Shown in pieces: positions 49,986 through 58,654 of a stretch of 64,000 nt of DNA (positions are counted from its first letter, which is position 1; each line of letters begins with the position of its first letter). The position numbers were made by a program, and so were the translations under genes. Where the stretch lies: the NCBI GenBank assembly GCA_964533185.1, contig CAZHLD010000007.1, positions 24,563-88,562 of the forward strand, read 5' to 3'. This stretch comes from CAZHLD01 sp964533185 (GTDB taxonomy: Bacteria; Acidobacteriota; Terriglobia; Acidiferrales; UBA7541). The notes beneath the pieces are model-generated. The model was not told the DNA's origin. It saw nothing but the letters and a program-made list of their open reading frames with translations, and did not search any database.

Positions 49986-51320
49986 TTAGGTTGTCGGCCG
50001 AATCAGGCGGACAGGGAACAACGATCCTCCGGGCCCCGTAAGCCCGCCAGATCCGGAGCCCCCGCTGCCCCCACCGCTTCCGCCACCACATCCGGCGACG
50101 TTCATCACGTAGCCGGTGACCGTGGCCTGCGGTGGTCCCGCCTTTTCCACAAAGACTTGCAGGAACCCGACAATGGTCGCGGTCCCGCACGTGGCGGCTC
50201 CGCCGGGACAGGGGTTGTGCCCATCGTAGAGCGGAATCGTCACGATGTTGTCACTTGAACTGATGAGTTGGCCCATCAGGGCCGGATTGGGATTGTTCGT
50301 TCCTCCGATAATGGGGAGAGGAAATGTCGTTGTGTTTTGCAGGTAGTCTTGTCCGCAGCCGCTGGCGCTTCCTGCGCAACTGTTCGTTTGCTGGTGGATC
50401 AAACATTGCACGCCTTGCCGCGTGGGTCCCACCATGTTCCCCGTCTGAAGGTCCAAAGTGATGTTCTGGCCACAATACAACACGTTTGTATTGCAGCAGG
50501 AGATATTCTTTTCGTACAGCGCGGCACCCGGGCCGGTGGATCCCGTGTTCTGTGCGCATGGAGGACAGATCGCCGGTTCTTCTCCGGGGGGAATCTGCAC
50601 AGGGTAGAACTTGCTGGGCGCCGGGGCCTCACCCGGGCTTCCCGGTTTCAGCAGAAGTTTCTCGCCGATGACTCCGCCTGACGAGAACGGCCCCAGGTTC
50701 GCCACCTGGCCCGTCGACGGGTCCACGAAGTATGCGCTCCCCGGACAATTCGGGTTCCCGGGCGTCGTGTGGGACGGATCACAGTTCGGCAGAAGCCACG
50801 GTTTCACGCAGCTCGTCCCGACAGGAAGATTGCCGCCGGAAGAGGTGTAGGCCTCCGCCGTGGCAGTGGCTGAAACATCCGCCTGAAAAATTCCCATCGC
50901 TTTGGCTAGGAAGGTTGGTACTGCGTTCCCGCGAGCTGCGGTTCGCTGCACCATTACCGTGATCCAGGGGTTTCCCGTTGGCGAGGCAGGGAAGGTTACG
51001 TCTTCGTTCAGGACTTGTGCCAGCTGGCCCCCGATGAAATTTTGGCCCCCGACCGCTTTCGCTTCTTCTCGCGCCAGATTCTGCGCCGTGGCTTGTGAGC
51101 CCAGACCAGACAGGTAACCCGCCTCAATAAATTTCTTTGCTCCGGCAAGCGCCGCGGCATCGGCAGCACGTTGAGCCTCGCTGCGAGTGACGTAGAGCAT
51201 GCCGAGGTCGAGAGCGAGAGCGCCCACTCCGAGCAGGATGAAGAGCATGACGGCAACCGTGTAGAGGGTCATGCCGCGCTGGTGATTTCTGGTGATGCTT
51301 GCGTTGCTTGTGCGTTGCAT
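49986..51320 (-). CDS. tadG: TadG-like pilus-assembly protein with Cys-rich C-terminal region
   Basis: A 444-residue protein. The N-terminus has the pseudopilin-like helix RGMTLYTVAVMLFILLGVGALALDLGMLYV (in parts) and SEAQRAADAAALAGAKKFIE, the TadE/G-like (putative Flp pilus-assembly) domain. The remaining 300 residues are extracytoplasmic and contain about 16 Cys, for example CDPSHTTPGNPNCPG, ICPPCAQ, SCCNTNVLYCGQ and SGCGQDY. A Gly/Ser-rich stretch follows (CGGGSGGGSGGSGSGG). The ATG at 51320 was chosen because the pseudopilin helix begins shortly after it and AGGAGC lies upstream. It could be a pilus-tip or adhesion component. Confidence 0.8.
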   Translation of the reverse strand: MQRTSNASITRNHQRGMTLYTVAVMLFILLGVGALALDLGMLYVTRSEAQRAADAAALAGAKKFIEAGYLSGLGSQATAQNLAREEAKAVGGQNFIGGQLAQVLNEDVTFPASPTGNPWITVMVQRTAARGNAVPTFLAKAMGIFQADVSATATAEAYTSSGGNLPVGTSCVKPWLLPNCDPSHTTPGNPNCPGSAYFVDPSTGQVANLGPFSSGGVIGEKLLLKPGSPGEAPAPSKFYPVQIPPGEEPAICPPCAQNTGSTGPGAALYEKNISCCNTNVLYCGQNITLDLQTGNMVGPTRQGVQCLIHQQTNSCAGSASGCGQDYLQNTTTFPLPIIGGTNNPNPALMGQLISSSDNIVTIPLYDGHNPCPGGAATCGTATIVGFLQVFVEKAGPPQATVTGYVMNVAGCGGGSGGGSGGSGSGGLTGPGGSLFPVRLIRPTT

Positions 51321-51334
51321 CGCGTGCGCTCCTG

Positions 51335-51925
51335 CTAAGTCAAATTTTTCATCACAACAGTGGTCGAAATCTGAAATGAAGCGGGAACGGTAGTCGAAGT
51401 TGAGAAGAGTTGCAGAGCCTGCCGCAAGGTCCAGGAGTGTGGATAGCGAAGGGTGACGCGGGTGCTGACGGCAAGAGTGGTGACGCCGCCGACGGTGACG
51501 GGGACGACGGCGCCACGATTGATCACCAGGACGGGCTGACCGGAGGCGGTGGAGGAATAGGTCCACTCTTGCGGGCCCGTTTTCGTGGGAGCCGCGGCGA
51601 TGAAGGAAGTGTTCATGTTTTCACTGGCCAGATAATTGACCACGGCATTGCGGACGGCTTGAACCGTCGTGGGGGTAGCCTGGGCGAGGTCGGCCCGGCT
51701 CTGTCCAATGGCGATGCGCGCACCTTCGCGGGCGGCGTTGGTGAGGCGCTGCTTGAGGCGGTAGGCCTGGCCAAAATCCACGCCGCCAATGACGAGAATG
51801 ACCAAGAGCGGAAGCATGAAGGCAAACTCGACCAATTGCGCGGCTTCCTGGCGGCGGAGAAGTGCGAGGAGAGAGAAGCGACGGGAGGGAGTTTGCAGTA
51901 GAGCTGGTGTGGGCTGGCCTTTCAC
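51335..51925 (-). CDS. tadE: TadE-like minor pseudopilin
   Basis: A 196-residue protein of the TadE family. The prepilin-like segment LLRRQEAAQLVEFAFMLPLLVILVIGGVDFG (in parts) begins near residue 22, with Glu and Phe as in TadE. A predicted extracytoplasmic domain of strands follows (LVINRGAVVPVTVGGVTTLAVSTRVTL, in parts). The GTG start is preceded by GGAGG, formed from the last codons of the previous tadE gene; only 3 bp separate the two genes. It is paired with a second TadE protein. Confidence 0.8.
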   Translation of the reverse strand: MKGQPTPALLQTPSRRFSLLALLRRQEAAQLVEFAFMLPLLVILVIGGVDFGQAYRLKQRLTNAAREGARIAIGQSRADLAQATPTTVQAVRNAVVNYLASENMNTSFIAAAPTKTGPQEWTYSSTASGQPVLVINRGAVVPVTVGGVTTLAVSTRVTLRYPHSWTLRQALQLFSTSTTVPASFQISTTVVMKNLT

Positions 51926-51928
51926 TGC

Positions 51929-52417
51929 TTATTCCTCCCTCATATGGACATTAGCCGCCAGCGTGATTGTGCTGAGATGAGTGGAAGTAAAGGGCAGCAC
52001 AAACTGGAAGGGATAATTGAAAGTGACGGAAACTCCGGTTTCCGAGGGGGTGCTGCCCGGATTGAGGACGATGCCGCGTTGAAGAGTGAACCCGGTCACG
52101 AGAGAGGGGTCGAGGGAAGAAGCCAGGAGGACCTGGTCGACGACGGTGCGAACTTCGGTCTGGGTGGGATAGGCGTTGCCGCAGGTGGCGCAGGTGGGAG
52201 CCACGGCGAAGCGAGCTCCCTCGCGGGCAGCGCGAGTGACGGTCTGAGCGGTGTTATAGCCCCGGGCCAGCCAAATGATGCCAATCAATAGAGTGAATAG
52301 GAGCGTAATTACCAGGGCGGCTTCGACCAATTGAGCGCCGTGGTCTGCTCTGATCGGTGTCCACCAAGAGGGACGCCGTGAGGCTGTACGTGTCTCCAAT
52401 CGGGCACACATTCTCAT
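51929..52417 (-). CDS. tadE: TadE-like minor pseudopilin
   Basis: A 162-residue protein. The N-terminal segment DHGAQLVEAALVITLLFTLLIGIIWLA (in parts) is the TadE-type pseudopilin helix, with Glu at the expected position after Ala-Gln-Leu-Val. It continues RGYNTAQTVTRAAREGARFAV, the conserved TadE block. The C-terminal domain has CATCG and ends in MREE. The ATG at 52417 has an AAGG site. It begins 54 bp after the DUF362 gene, suggesting one transcript. Confidence 0.82.
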   Translation of the reverse strand: MRMCARLETRTASRRPSWWTPIRADHGAQLVEAALVITLLFTLLIGIIWLARGYNTAQTVTRAAREGARFAVAPTCATCGNAYPTQTEVRTVVDQVLLASSLDPSLVTGFTLQRGIVLNPGSTPSETGVSVTFNYPFQFVLPFTSTHLSTITLAANVHMREE

Positions 52418-52471
52418 CTACCTTCTCAGTTTTCAGCCCACTCCCTAATCACTTGAGCAATTCGGCTTCCG

Positions 52472-53404
52472 CTAGGAAGCGGAAGAAGGCGGGAGACGGA
52501 GCCTTTCGAAGGATGGAATCACGGCAAAGGGGGTGCGAACCGAGGCGATGCTTTCACCGATTTGAGAGATTTTGTCTTCGCGGAGATGACCCAGGAGATG
52601 GCCAGCCCGCTGGAGATGCTCAATGCGTTCGGGAGCGAGAGCCATGATGCGGCAGGAGGTGGCGTCGACGGCAACAGGGTCGTCGCCGAAAATCAGAACC
52701 CCGCAAGACTTGGGAGCCCCCTGGATGGGCCCGTTGCCTTCCATACCGAGGATGCCATCCACGATGGCGAAGTCCGGGCGGACGGTGCTGATGATATCGA
52801 GCAAGGCGCGAGTGATTCCGGCCCAGTGGAGAATGTTCTTCGGCCAACCGTAACGGCTGCCGGGGACGATGCCAAACATGTTTTTCATGGAGAGAGTAAC
52901 GCCGGCCCAGTGGTGGGTCTTCAGCTTGGGCATGGAAACAACAAAATCCGCACGGAGCACGGTGGCGGGGAGATAAAGCTCCTTGAGAGAGGAGGCGCGA
53001 GTGCGCAAGGGCGTGGGGTGCAGAGCATCCACGTTGAGATCCACAAAGGTGTGCAGAAGAGGCCCAAGGAATTCGCGGAGACGCATCGATTCGACGATGG
53101 CCTCGGAATCGCGGTCGAGGGCGGGACCATCGCCAACGAGGACAGTGCGCGCGCCGAGGCGAAGAAAGCTTTCGCGAGCTGCGGCGATTACCGCGGGATG
53201 GGTATTAATGGTGGCGCGTTCATCCAGAGCGACGAGATTGGGCTTGAGGAGAACGCATTTGTCCTGAACCGGGAGAGCAAACTCGCACAACGTTTCGTAC
53301 ATGATTTGCGCAAGGTCGCGCTGATAGCTTTCGGCGCGGCGAATGGCGACGCGAGAGAGCGGGCGGGCGAAGGGGTGAATCAGCGGGCCTGCGTCTAGGG
53401 TCAC
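52472..53404 (-). CDS. DUF362-domain protein
   Basis: A 310-residue DUF362 protein. The hallmarks are CVLLKPNLVALDERATINTHPAVIAA, GDGPALDRDSE, MPKLKTHHWAGVTLSMKNMFG and GDDPVAVDATSCRIMAL. DUF362 proteins are uncharacterised and some carry Fe-S ligands, but no CxxC cluster motif is visible here. The GTG at 53404 was chosen over the upstream ATG at 53440 because it gives a 4-bp GTGA overlap with the toroid gene stop. Translational coupling to that gene and proximity to tadE suggest a shared role in the Tad locus. A function cannot be assigned from sequence. Confidence 0.78.
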   Translation of the reverse strand: MTLDAGPLIHPFARPLSRVAIRRAESYQRDLAQIMYETLCEFALPVQDKCVLLKPNLVALDERATINTHPAVIAAARESFLRLGARTVLVGDGPALDRDSEAIVESMRLREFLGPLLHTFVDLNVDALHPTPLRTRASSLKELYLPATVLRADFVVSMPKLKTHHWAGVTLSMKNMFGIVPGSRYGWPKNILHWAGITRALLDIISTVRPDFAIVDGILGMEGNGPIQGAPKSCGVLIFGDDPVAVDATSCRIMALAPERIEHLQRAGHLLGHLREDKISQIGESIASVRTPFAVIPSFERLRLPPSSAS

Positions 53405-54387
53405 GGTTGCCCCCGATCCAGCGCCGACCAAGAGAGCCACGGCTGCAAGGGAACCAGAGAGAGCGTAACCCAGGCGTAAACGGAGACGTCGCGAAAGAAT
53501 TCATTGCGGGCGTGCAACTGGTGAAAGTCAGGTCCGTGGGGGAGGGTGCGGCCGCAGGTGCGCAGGCAAATGCGCGAAAGCGCCAAGGAGGAGGGTCCCT
53601 CGATGCGGGGATAGATGCGGGCGAGCCAGCGCAGGCTTTCCTGATTTTCTTTGCGATCCTGATGTTCCTGAAGGGCCAGCAGCGCCCATGCAGTGGAGGC
53701 GGGCTGTGGCTCACCGGGGACTCCATAGACGATTGGATTGCCGCTGTTCCAGCCACCGCCCGGACACATTCTGTCGTAGAGCAACGCCGTGGCCTGGCGA
53801 CAGCGGCGAGCCAGAGTTGAGGGGCCAGCGTTTTTTGCCGCGCCACGCAGGAGGATCAACGAGACAGCAGTGGGTTCGACCCAACTGCTTGTGCCCGGAG
53901 TCCAGCTCCAGCCCGGCAAGGAGAGATCGTGTCGCACCACGGCGGAACTGCGCTGTACCCAGTGGAGGAAGCGCCACCACAGGCGGCCTTCACTCGGGCG
54001 CTGGTGACACAGCCAGTCGATGCCGCGAGCAACTGCGTCGCCCGGGTCAAGATGCAATTGCAGGGCAAGACACGCCGGCGCGGTGACCCAGGAGCCTTCG
54101 GTTAGACCGGACTGCGAGGGCCACGAACCGTTGGGCAATTGCGCGGTCCGCAGCCAGTCGCAACCCCTCTGGACGGCGCGGTGAGCCTGGGGAAACTCCG
54201 AGAGGGAGTTGAGAGCGAGAAGCGCCCAGCTAGCAGGCTCGACGCAACTGGGACTTTCCGGATGGAAGGCCCAGCCACCGTCGGGATTCTGAGAGTGAAG
54301 CAGGAAAGGGGCACAAACGTGATTCAGGAAAGATTCATCGGCGGGTGTGGCGGGAGTCTCATTTCCAGCTGGCAGGTGATTGGGCAT
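53401..54387 (-). CDS. Squalene-cyclase-like alpha/alpha-toroid protein
   Basis: A 328-residue protein with prenyltransferase/squalene cyclase-type repeats. Repeats of the kind G-G-W or G-S-W at helix ends are seen in NPDGGWAFHPES, LPNGSWPSQSG and CPGGGWNSGNP, with helices such as EPASWALLALNSLSE and STAWALLALQEHQD between them. The DxDD catalytic motif of squalene-hopene cyclases is not visible, so enzymatic cyclisation is unlikely. The ATG at 54387 is chosen over a GTG two codons earlier. It is coupled to DUF362 by a GTGA overlap and follows the NtrC-type gene by 25 bp. Confidence 0.72.
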   Translation of the reverse strand: MPNHLPAGNETPATPADESFLNHVCAPFLLHSQNPDGGWAFHPESPSCVEPASWALLALNSLSEFPQAHRAVQRGCDWLRTAQLPNGSWPSQSGLTEGSWVTAPACLALQLHLDPGDAVARGIDWLCHQRPSEGRLWWRFLHWVQRSSAVVRHDLSLPGWSWTPGTSSWVEPTAVSLILLRGAAKNAGPSTLARRCRQATALLYDRMCPGGGWNSGNPIVYGVPGEPQPASTAWALLALQEHQDRKENQESLRWLARIYPRIEGPSSLALSRICLRTCGRTLPHGPDFHQLHARNEFFRDVSVYAWVTLSLVPLQPWLSWSALDRGQP

Positions 54388-54412
54388 CAGCACTCGCAGA
54401 GCGCCAAGAGGG

Positions 54413-55849
54413 TTACATCACGCGATCCGTCGGCGGGGGTTGGTTGAGTAACGGAGTGGCAGTGTAGCTCTGCTCCGGATGGATTTGCAACTGGCTGATG
54501 AGCCGATGCAGATAGTTCCGGGCGATGCCCAGGATGCGGGCCGTCTCCGTCTTGCGCCAGCTATTCTCCTCGAGGGTGCGGCGGATGAGGCGGCGTTTGA
54601 AATCGCGGACCTCCTCTTCGTAGGAGCGGAGGGGAGCCTGGGGAGCGTCGAAGCCGTTGCGCATGGAGAGGGGGAGATGCCAAACCTCGATGGTGGTTCC
54701 TTCGGCCATGACGACGGCACGCTGCACAGCGTTTTCAAGTTCACGGACGTTGCCCGGCCAGGGATGCTCTTCGAGGGCCTGAAGAGCGAGGCGGGAGAAG
54801 CGTCGGGCCTTTTTGCCAAACTGCTGGGCAAAGGTCTGGAGGAAATGTTGAGCGAGAAAGGGGAGGTCGTCGAGCCGCTCGCGTAAAGCGGGAAGATGAA
54901 GGGGCACGACATTGACGCGATAAAAGAGGTCTTCGCGGAACTCGCCTTTCTTGACCATTTCGGAAAGGTTGCGGTTGGTGGCGCAAGTCAGGCGGATGTT
55001 GATGGGGAGGCTGGTGTTGCTGCCAAGGCGCTCGATGCAGCGTTCCTGCAAAACGCGGAGAAGCTTGGCTTGCAAGGAGAGGCTCAGATCGCCAATCTCG
55101 TCGAGAAAAACAGTGCCGCGTTCGGCAGCCTCGAAGCGGCCGCGACGTGCGACCAGCGCGCCGGTAAAGGCACCGCGCTCGTGGCCGAAGAGCTCGTCTT
55201 CGACCAGGGTTTCCGGGATGCTGGCACAGGAAAAGGCGACAAAGGGACCTTCAGCACGAGCGCTTTCGCGGTGGATGGCCCTGGCGACCAACTCCTTGCC
55301 GGTGCCTGTCTCACCGGTAATCAAGACGGAGACATCACAGGAGGCGATTTTCTGGGCCAGCTTGAAGACCTGTTGCATGCAGGGGGAGGAGCCCAGCATG
55401 CGGTCCATGCGTCCCTCGGAATGCTCGCGGGAACGCAATTGGAAAAGCTCGGTTTCGATCTGGCGGGACTTGTGAGCGCGACGGAGGATGAGGCGGAGCT
55501 CGACCATGTCCGGGGGGTCGGAAATAGTGTCGTAGGCACCGTGCTCCATCACTTTGAGGACCAGGGCCGGCTGAGTGTCGCGGAGGAGAACGACGGTCGG
55601 AGGGGGAGGACAAGGAAGCGTGGAGATGAAATCGGAGAAGAGAAGGCGGAGATCGCGATCAATATCGGCGTCGGAATTGCGAAGATCAATCAGAAAGACG
55701 TCGAAGGAAGAATCCTGGGGCGAGGCAGCGGCCGGATTGAGTTGCTCGCTGGTGCGCAACTCGAAGCCGGAACCCAGGGCGCGAGCCAAAATCTCACCGA
55801 AGCCGGTGTCCGAGCTACAGAACCACACGCGTGTGTTTGTGGAGCTCAT
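54413..55849 (-). CDS. Sigma-54-dependent NtrC-family activator
   Basis: A 478-residue enhancer-binding protein. The N-terminal 125 residues form a receiver-like domain with Asp55 in VFLIDLRNSD. The conserved Lys loop is changed (GAYDTISDP), so phosphorylation is doubtful. The AAA+ domain has Walker A GETGTGKELVARAIH, the sigma-54 contact GAFTGA, Walker B GTVFLDEIGDLS and the arginine-finger region. A Fis-type HTH (about 425-465) has RRTLEENSWRKTETARILGIARNYL. It most probably activates the -24/-12 promoters found at flp and at 59576. It heads the minus-strand Tad locus. Confidence 0.9.
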   Translation of the reverse strand: MSSTNTRVWFCSSDTGFGEILARALGSGFELRTSEQLNPAAASPQDSSFDVFLIDLRNSDADIDRDLRLLFSDFISTLPCPPPPTVVLLRDTQPALVLKVMEHGAYDTISDPPDMVELRLILRRAHKSRQIETELFQLRSREHSEGRMDRMLGSSPCMQQVFKLAQKIASCDVSVLITGETGTGKELVARAIHRESARAEGPFVAFSCASIPETLVEDELFGHERGAFTGALVARRGRFEAAERGTVFLDEIGDLSLSLQAKLLRVLQERCIERLGSNTSLPINIRLTCATNRNLSEMVKKGEFREDLFYRVNVVPLHLPALRERLDDLPFLAQHFLQTFAQQFGKKARRFSRLALQALEEHPWPGNVRELENAVQRAVVMAEGTTIEVWHLPLSMRNGFDAPQAPLRSYEEEVRDFKRRLIRRTLEENSWRKTETARILGIARNYLHRLISQLQIHPEQSYTATPLLNQPPPTDRVM

Positions 55850-56338
55850 CGCTGCACCGCTTTCTTTTCGGACGCCGATCGGAGCTGCCTGAGCTTCAGA
55901 TGTGGCGTTCGAGAAGAGCCGGAGAAATCCATTGGGAGCAACGAAAAGGCCGGAGAATGTGATCTACAGAAGGAGTCCCGAGCGGTGCCGCTGAAAACCA
56001 TTCACATCCTCCCGCGAGAAGATAGTTTGAAGACTCGATGAAAGATGCTTGCGCTCCCGGGTGATCACGGGCGCCGCCGCAATTACGCATCGGGTGCGCG
56101 GTAAAGCTGGTAGGCGGGGCACCTCTATGAATACAGCCGAAGTGCAAAAGCCGCAAGAAGCGCAAAGTTGGGGAGACGAGGGAGATAAACAGGGCACCAG
56201 AGTCAGAGGGACCAATTTCCACCCGGATAGGTACTTTCGGCCCTGGGGCAAGAGGCAGGCAGGAGCTCTTGAAGACAAGGGGGAAAAATTTGATGATAGG
56301 TGTCCAATTACAGTAAGTGGGAGAGCCCCGGGAGAGAG
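55850..56338. other. 489 bp intergenic, no gene seen
   Basis: It separates the NtrC-type gene start from the end of the TonB-like gene. Open frames in it are short and of shadow type. It should hold the promoter of the Tad-regulator gene. I see no strong sigma-70 or -24/-12 box. Confidence 0.5.
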
Positions 56339-57964
56339 CTACTTTTGGGGGACCGAACCCGGGATACCAACCAGAACTTCGACGGCAGTGGGTTTTGCGG
56401 CACGCAGCGCCGGCTGGAATTTCCATCGTGAAAAGGCGGCCAGGGCCAACTGATCGGCGTCAGGTTGCACGCTCTGATAGACCCTCAGGCGACGGACGGA
56501 GCCATCCTCGGCAATGACTCCGTGGAGGATGATGTAGGGTTGCGCGGTCTCGCGAACGAGTTTGGGGCGCTTGAAATCGAATCCTTCGGTGGGAAAGGGG
56601 GCCGCCAAGCCCTGATCCAACTGAACCCTCGCGCTGGTGGCCGGACGTTCGCCCTGAGCAACCGGATCGTTCAGCAAGCAGTATTGCAAGATCCAGTTTT
56701 TGCCCGGCATGGGCAGATAGACCGTGTGAATCTTTCCGCCTCGGAGAACGCCGTAAACCTGCAGACCGCCGCCACCGACGGGCCCAGTGGAGATCACCAG
56801 AGCGTTGGTGCGCAGACGAGGATGAAAAACGACGGGGAACATTTGACCTCGCGTGAAGGTGGAGTGAAGCGTCAGATCCGGGCTGCTTCCTCCGTTGCCG
56901 TCACCATGCAAGCTAATTGGCAGATCCGCCAGATTGCCCGAAGAGTCGGCGCCGCCACGACTGGAACCGGAGCCAACGCCGGTGCTGGAGTCTCCGCCGT
57001 TTGTGCCGCCACCCGTTCCGCCCTGAGGATCACCGCCCTCGACGCCGCCTGGAGAGCCGGGACGCGAACCGGCGGGAGAAACCGAGAACGCGCCGTAGCG
57101 GTTTCCCAAAGGCAAAGTAAGCACAGGACTGGAGGAAGCGTTCCCAAGACTCAGTGCCAAGAAGCCAGCGTCTCCACCTGCAAGAGGCTGGGATTGGCTG
57201 CTGGAATTTGAGGCAGGTGCTTCTTGCGCGCCGTTGGGCAAGGCAGCGGGAGCTGAATCGGCCGGGGGAGGAACCGGCAGATTCGGGTTTGTGATGTTTG
57301 AGGAAAGGAGGGACAAATCCGCGTCAGATTGTTGAGAGGACAAGCGAGGCGGTTCGGAAACAGATTCGGGCTGCGGCCGTTTCTGAAGAGGAGCCGGGGA
57401 GGAGGGAGCAAAATCCAAGGGGCGTCGCAGGCGCTTCGCAGCGCCGCCAAGCAGGAGATTGGGAACGGAGACTTCATAGGGAATGCGGATTTCCGGTGGA
57501 GCCAGGGGCTGAATGATGGTTTGGCGATTATTGTCGGGATTGGGCGGATTCGAGACGATTGTCCAACGCTTGTGAAAGGCAGTGCTGCCGAGCGCGGGGG
57601 CACGGTCGGGGCGATGGCCGGAGCCTGGGGCACCGCCCGGCCCACTGGATTTTAGGGTCGGAAGAGACTCCTCATCATCGAGCATGGAGAGGTGATAAAT
57701 GACTTTGGGGGTCTGAGGCGAGGAGGTTGCTTCGCGGACAAGGAGTGCGGCCGGCATGTGAAGAAGGAGAACAACGGCAGCAACGTGAAGGAGAGCCGAG
57801 GAGAACAGCGCCCGGCCGGGGGATTGGAAAGCGGGCTGGGTCAGTTGGCGATAGCCAGGGGGAGTGTAGCGCCAGCGGCGAGAGCCTCGAGCCAACAAGA
57901 CGGCGAGATCGCCCCACCAGCTTCTGTGAGGGGACTCTGGAAGCAAGAGTACATGAGCAACCAT
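56339..57964 (-). CDS. TonB-like energy-transducer protein with long linker
   Basis: A 541-residue protein with one transmembrane segment (about 53-75, SSALLHVAAVVLLLHMPAALLV in parts). A very long Pro/Ser/Gly-rich periplasmic linker follows (about 80-410, containing GGVEGGDPQGGTGGGTNGG). The C-terminal domain is of TonB type, with YIILHGVIAEDGSVRRLRVYQ, ALAAFSRWKFQPALR and VEVLVGIPG. An AAGGAG ribosome site is 4 bases before the ATG. Such proteins in Acidobacteria often couple ExbBD to TonB-dependent receptors, but no exbB, exbD or receptor is near. It lies upstream of the NtrC-type gene in the same direction but far (489 bp) from it. Confidence 0.75.
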   Translation of the reverse strand: MVAHVLLLPESPHRSWWGDLAVLLARGSRRWRYTPPGYRQLTQPAFQSPGRALFSSALLHVAAVVLLLHMPAALLVREATSSPQTPKVIYHLSMLDDEESLPTLKSSGPGGAPGSGHRPDRAPALGSTAFHKRWTIVSNPPNPDNNRQTIIQPLAPPEIRIPYEVSVPNLLLGGAAKRLRRPLDFAPSSPAPLQKRPQPESVSEPPRLSSQQSDADLSLLSSNITNPNLPVPPPADSAPAALPNGAQEAPASNSSSQSQPLAGGDAGFLALSLGNASSSPVLTLPLGNRYGAFSVSPAGSRPGSPGGVEGGDPQGGTGGGTNGGDSSTGVGSGSSRGGADSSGNLADLPISLHGDGNGGSSPDLTLHSTFTRGQMFPVVFHPRLRTNALVISTGPVGGGGLQVYGVLRGGKIHTVYLPMPGKNWILQYCLLNDPVAQGERPATSARVQLDQGLAAPFPTEGFDFKRPKLVRETAQPYIILHGVIAEDGSVRRLRVYQSVQPDADQLALAAFSRWKFQPALRAAKPTAVEVLVGIPGSVPQK

Positions 57965-58158
57965 GAGGCTCCTTAGACCGAGTGAACTGTTCCCGGAAGC
58001 TAACAGGGCAAACGGCCGAGATGTTCACAAGACGCAACTTCGCGAAGAAGCGATAAGCCTAAGCACGTTCAGGCGTTTGGAGCCGGTTCTTGAAGAAAGC
58101 AACGGATTTACGCAAAGCCAATCCCGGCTCACAGGGACGCTGGCACATGGTAAGGGGG

Positions 58159-58258
58159 NNNNNNNNNNNNNNNNNNNNNNNNNNNNNNNNNNNNNNNNNN
58201 NNNNNNNNNNNNNNNNNNNNNNNNNNNNNNNNNNNNNNNNNNNNNNNNNNNNNNNNNN
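58159..58258. other. Artefactual 100-N gap with 55-bp duplicated flanks
   Basis: 58104-58158 and 58259-58313 are the same 55 bases. The N run and one copy are assembly residue. Confidence 0.9.
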
Positions 58259-58436
58259 GGATTTACGCAAAGCCAATCCCGGCTCACAGGGACGCTGGCA
58301 CATGGTAAGGGGGGCACTTGAACTGCCAAACGGGATCAAATAGGGAGGCTCCGGAAGCGGCCGCACCTGGGAGTATGGGACCTGGTGTGAGAGTTGTTGA
58401 TTTTATGGAGGTTAGAGAGGCCGAGGAGGCGGAGTT

Positions 58437-58545
58437 CTAGTGTCGTGTTTCCGAAATAGGTGACACATCGTGCCGCTGCAAAGGCTGTAGGGGCAGGCCT
58501 TTAGGCCGCCCGCCTGTGTCACGTTTTTCTGTTACGCGACACTAG
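58437..58545. mobile_element. MITE-like element of 109 bp
   Basis: The first 30 bases (CTAGTGTCG... to GTGACAC) and the reverse complement of the last 30 agree at 24 of 30 positions. Both ends read CTAG, which could be the target duplication or part of the terminal repeat. The interior holds a GTAG-headed hairpin of the REP-like family (58487-58511). It encodes no protein, so it would depend on a transposase elsewhere. Confidence 0.6.
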
Positions 58546-58654
58546 TCCCAAGGTACTCGGAGAATGTTACTGGAGTTCTATTAAGGTGTTGTTGCTGAAT
58601 AGTGCATAAGAGCGGAGAGGGCTTTTATCTAGATCCCTCGCAAGAGGCAAGACC

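Larger units (their letters stand above)
57965..58654. other. 690-bp intergenic with a gap and a MITE-like element
   Basis: It separates the divergent TonB-like and LuxR-type genes. It contains the 100-N run at 58159-58258 (flanks duplicated) and the inverted-repeat element at 58437-58545. Corrected length is about 535 bp. No coding frame is supported. Confidence 0.6.

Noticed and set aside
56049..56453. 134-codon plus-strand frame upstream of the Tad regulator
   Set aside because: Its end lies antisense to the TonB-like gene and its composition is not protein-like.
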